From: AAA164-E04 sp014239995
GTDB taxonomy: Bacteria; Verrucomicrobiota; Verrucomicrobiia; Limisphaerales; AAA164-E04
Length of the DNA stretch: 64,000 bases
Direction of reading: 5' to 3'
NCBI GenBank assembly: GCA_029247315.1
Contig: JAQWLM010000004.1
Coordinates: forward strand, 16,840-80,839
Part shown: positions 63,520 through 64,000 of the stretch, in pieces
How the letters are laid out: the number at the start of each line of letters is the position of its first letter
Position numbering within the stretch: the stretch's first letter is position 1
The notes under the pieces: generated by a model
The model's database searches: none
What the model saw: the letters and a program-made list of their open reading frames with translations, nothing else
Told to the model about the DNA's origin: nothing
Program-made: the position numbers and the translations under genes

Positions 63520-64000
63520 TCATGCATCGATATCCCAAGTCAATTCCTCCTCCTTGAGGTCAATGCGAATAAGCGCACCCGGTTTGATACTGCCATCGAG
63601 CAGGCGCAGTGCGAGGGGATCAAGTATCTCTTCCTGGATGGCACGCTTTAATGGTCTCGCCCCAAATTGAGGATCGTAGCCTTTCCTACCAAGATATTTT
63701 CTGGCCATTGGGGACAATTGAATGCTTAGTTTCTGGCTGGATAGACGCTGTGACAACCCCTTGAGCTGCATGTCGACAATCACCTCCAGATCCTTCTCTG
63801 TAAGACTGTGAAAAATAATAGTATCGTCCAGGCGATTCAAGAATTCCGGCCTGAAAAAACGTTTCACTTCATCTTGAATCGCACGGTCCAGTTCCTCCGT
63901 GGACGAAGCTTCTTGCCCTCCTTGGGCAAAAAAGTCCTGTATCAATGACGAGCCAATATTACTCGTCAGAATAATCACCGTGTTCTTGAAATTCACCTTG
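63520..64000 (-). CDS. clpB: ClpB disaggregase, C-terminal part (runs off right edge)
   Basis: The open frame enters at the right edge and stops at 63520, giving about 160 residues of the end of ClpB: FKNTVIILTSNIGSSLIQDF (end of the second AAA+ Walker B and sensor-1 region), EVKRFFRPEFLNRLDDTIIF (Arg finger), LSPMARKYLGRKGYDPQFGA and RPLKRAIQEEILDPLALRLL (sensor-2 and C-terminal domain). ClpB rescues aggregated proteins with DnaK. The 5' part is outside the window. Confidence 0.95.
   Translation of the reverse strand, partial: KVNFKNTVIILTSNIGSSLIQDFFAQGGQEASSTEELDRAIQDEVKRFFRPEFLNRLDDTIIFHSLTEKDLEVIVDMQLKGLSQRLSSQKLSIQLSPMARKYLGRKGYDPQFGARPLKRAIQEEILDPLALRLLDGSIKPGALIRIDLKEEELTWDIDA

Noticed and set aside
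1..64000. CRISPR array, insertion sequence, prophage, rRNA or complete tRNA
   Set aside because: No repeated spacer pattern, transposase, integrase, phage structural gene or RNA fold was seen by eye.

Overview
The window looks like chromosomal DNA of a free-living, probably aquatic member of the PVC superphylum, most likely Verrucomicrobiota. This rests on protein families typical of that group: a DUF1501 gene overlapping a PSD1/DUF1549/DUF1553 cytochrome gene, DUF1080 and DUF6807 (PmoA-like) proteins, prepilin-type proteins with the SKAKSKAKGIHCVSNLKQW region, PQQ-type propellers, and sugar-phosphate isomerases with Tat-like leaders. No rRNA, tRNA, insertion sequence, phage or CRISPR array was found. 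Gene density is high, and several genes have non-ATG or ambiguous starts.

Layout. 1-1038: the 5' part of a secreted protein running off the left edge, and a small frameshifted gene. 1271-9103: a polyprenyl-phosphate sugar-1-phosphate transferase, the PSD1/DUF1501 pair, a DUF6807 protein and a ClC exchanger with CBS domains. 9359-13580: an envelope signalling operon (outer-membrane barrel, YfiR-like protein, hybrid histidine kinase). 13584-16910: a pseudokinase-PEGA gene followed by a BrkB-family gene. 17075-21317: sugar metabolism genes (ROK, SDR, LarA-like) with a DUF5069 gene. 21318-25088: a 1010-residue secreted protein with a tandem duplication of about 300 residues, flanked by palindromic DNA. 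25089-33402: leuS and a TIM-barrel protein, a DUF883-like protein, a double DUF1080 protein, a cNMP-domain histidine kinase and a cupin. 33599-35519: two tandem prepilin-like paralogues. 35556-41087: ileS, SDR and ABC exporter operon. 41210-44196: surface-sugar cassette (CapE-like dehydratase, C-methyltransferase, RmlD-like reductase). 44340-49949: sodium:solute symporter with a small partner, two PQQ-like propellers and a TIM-barrel isomerase. 49961-54533: recG, then a DUF5989/carbamoyltransferase/SxtJ set. 54714-59134: a third propeller, then a HAD phosphatase, an unassigned protein and a PfkB kinase. 59274-64000: YkgJ-type cysteine-cluster protein, TolC-family protein, the C-terminal half of carbamoyl-phosphate synthase large subunit, and the clpB 3' end.

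Together the genes describe a polysaccharide- and sugar-oriented heterotroph. It has secreted glycan-interacting proteins, several rare-sugar enzymes, a sodium symporter, envelope sensing and surface-glycan modification, mixed with housekeeping genes. The best candidates for undescribed biology are the HAD/unassigned/PfkB operon, the YfiR-hybrid kinase-barrel operon, the pseudokinase-PEGA/BrkB pair, the overlapping palindromes at 21596-21644 and the half-length CarB. Family names come from recognising sequence features by eye; no database search was run.
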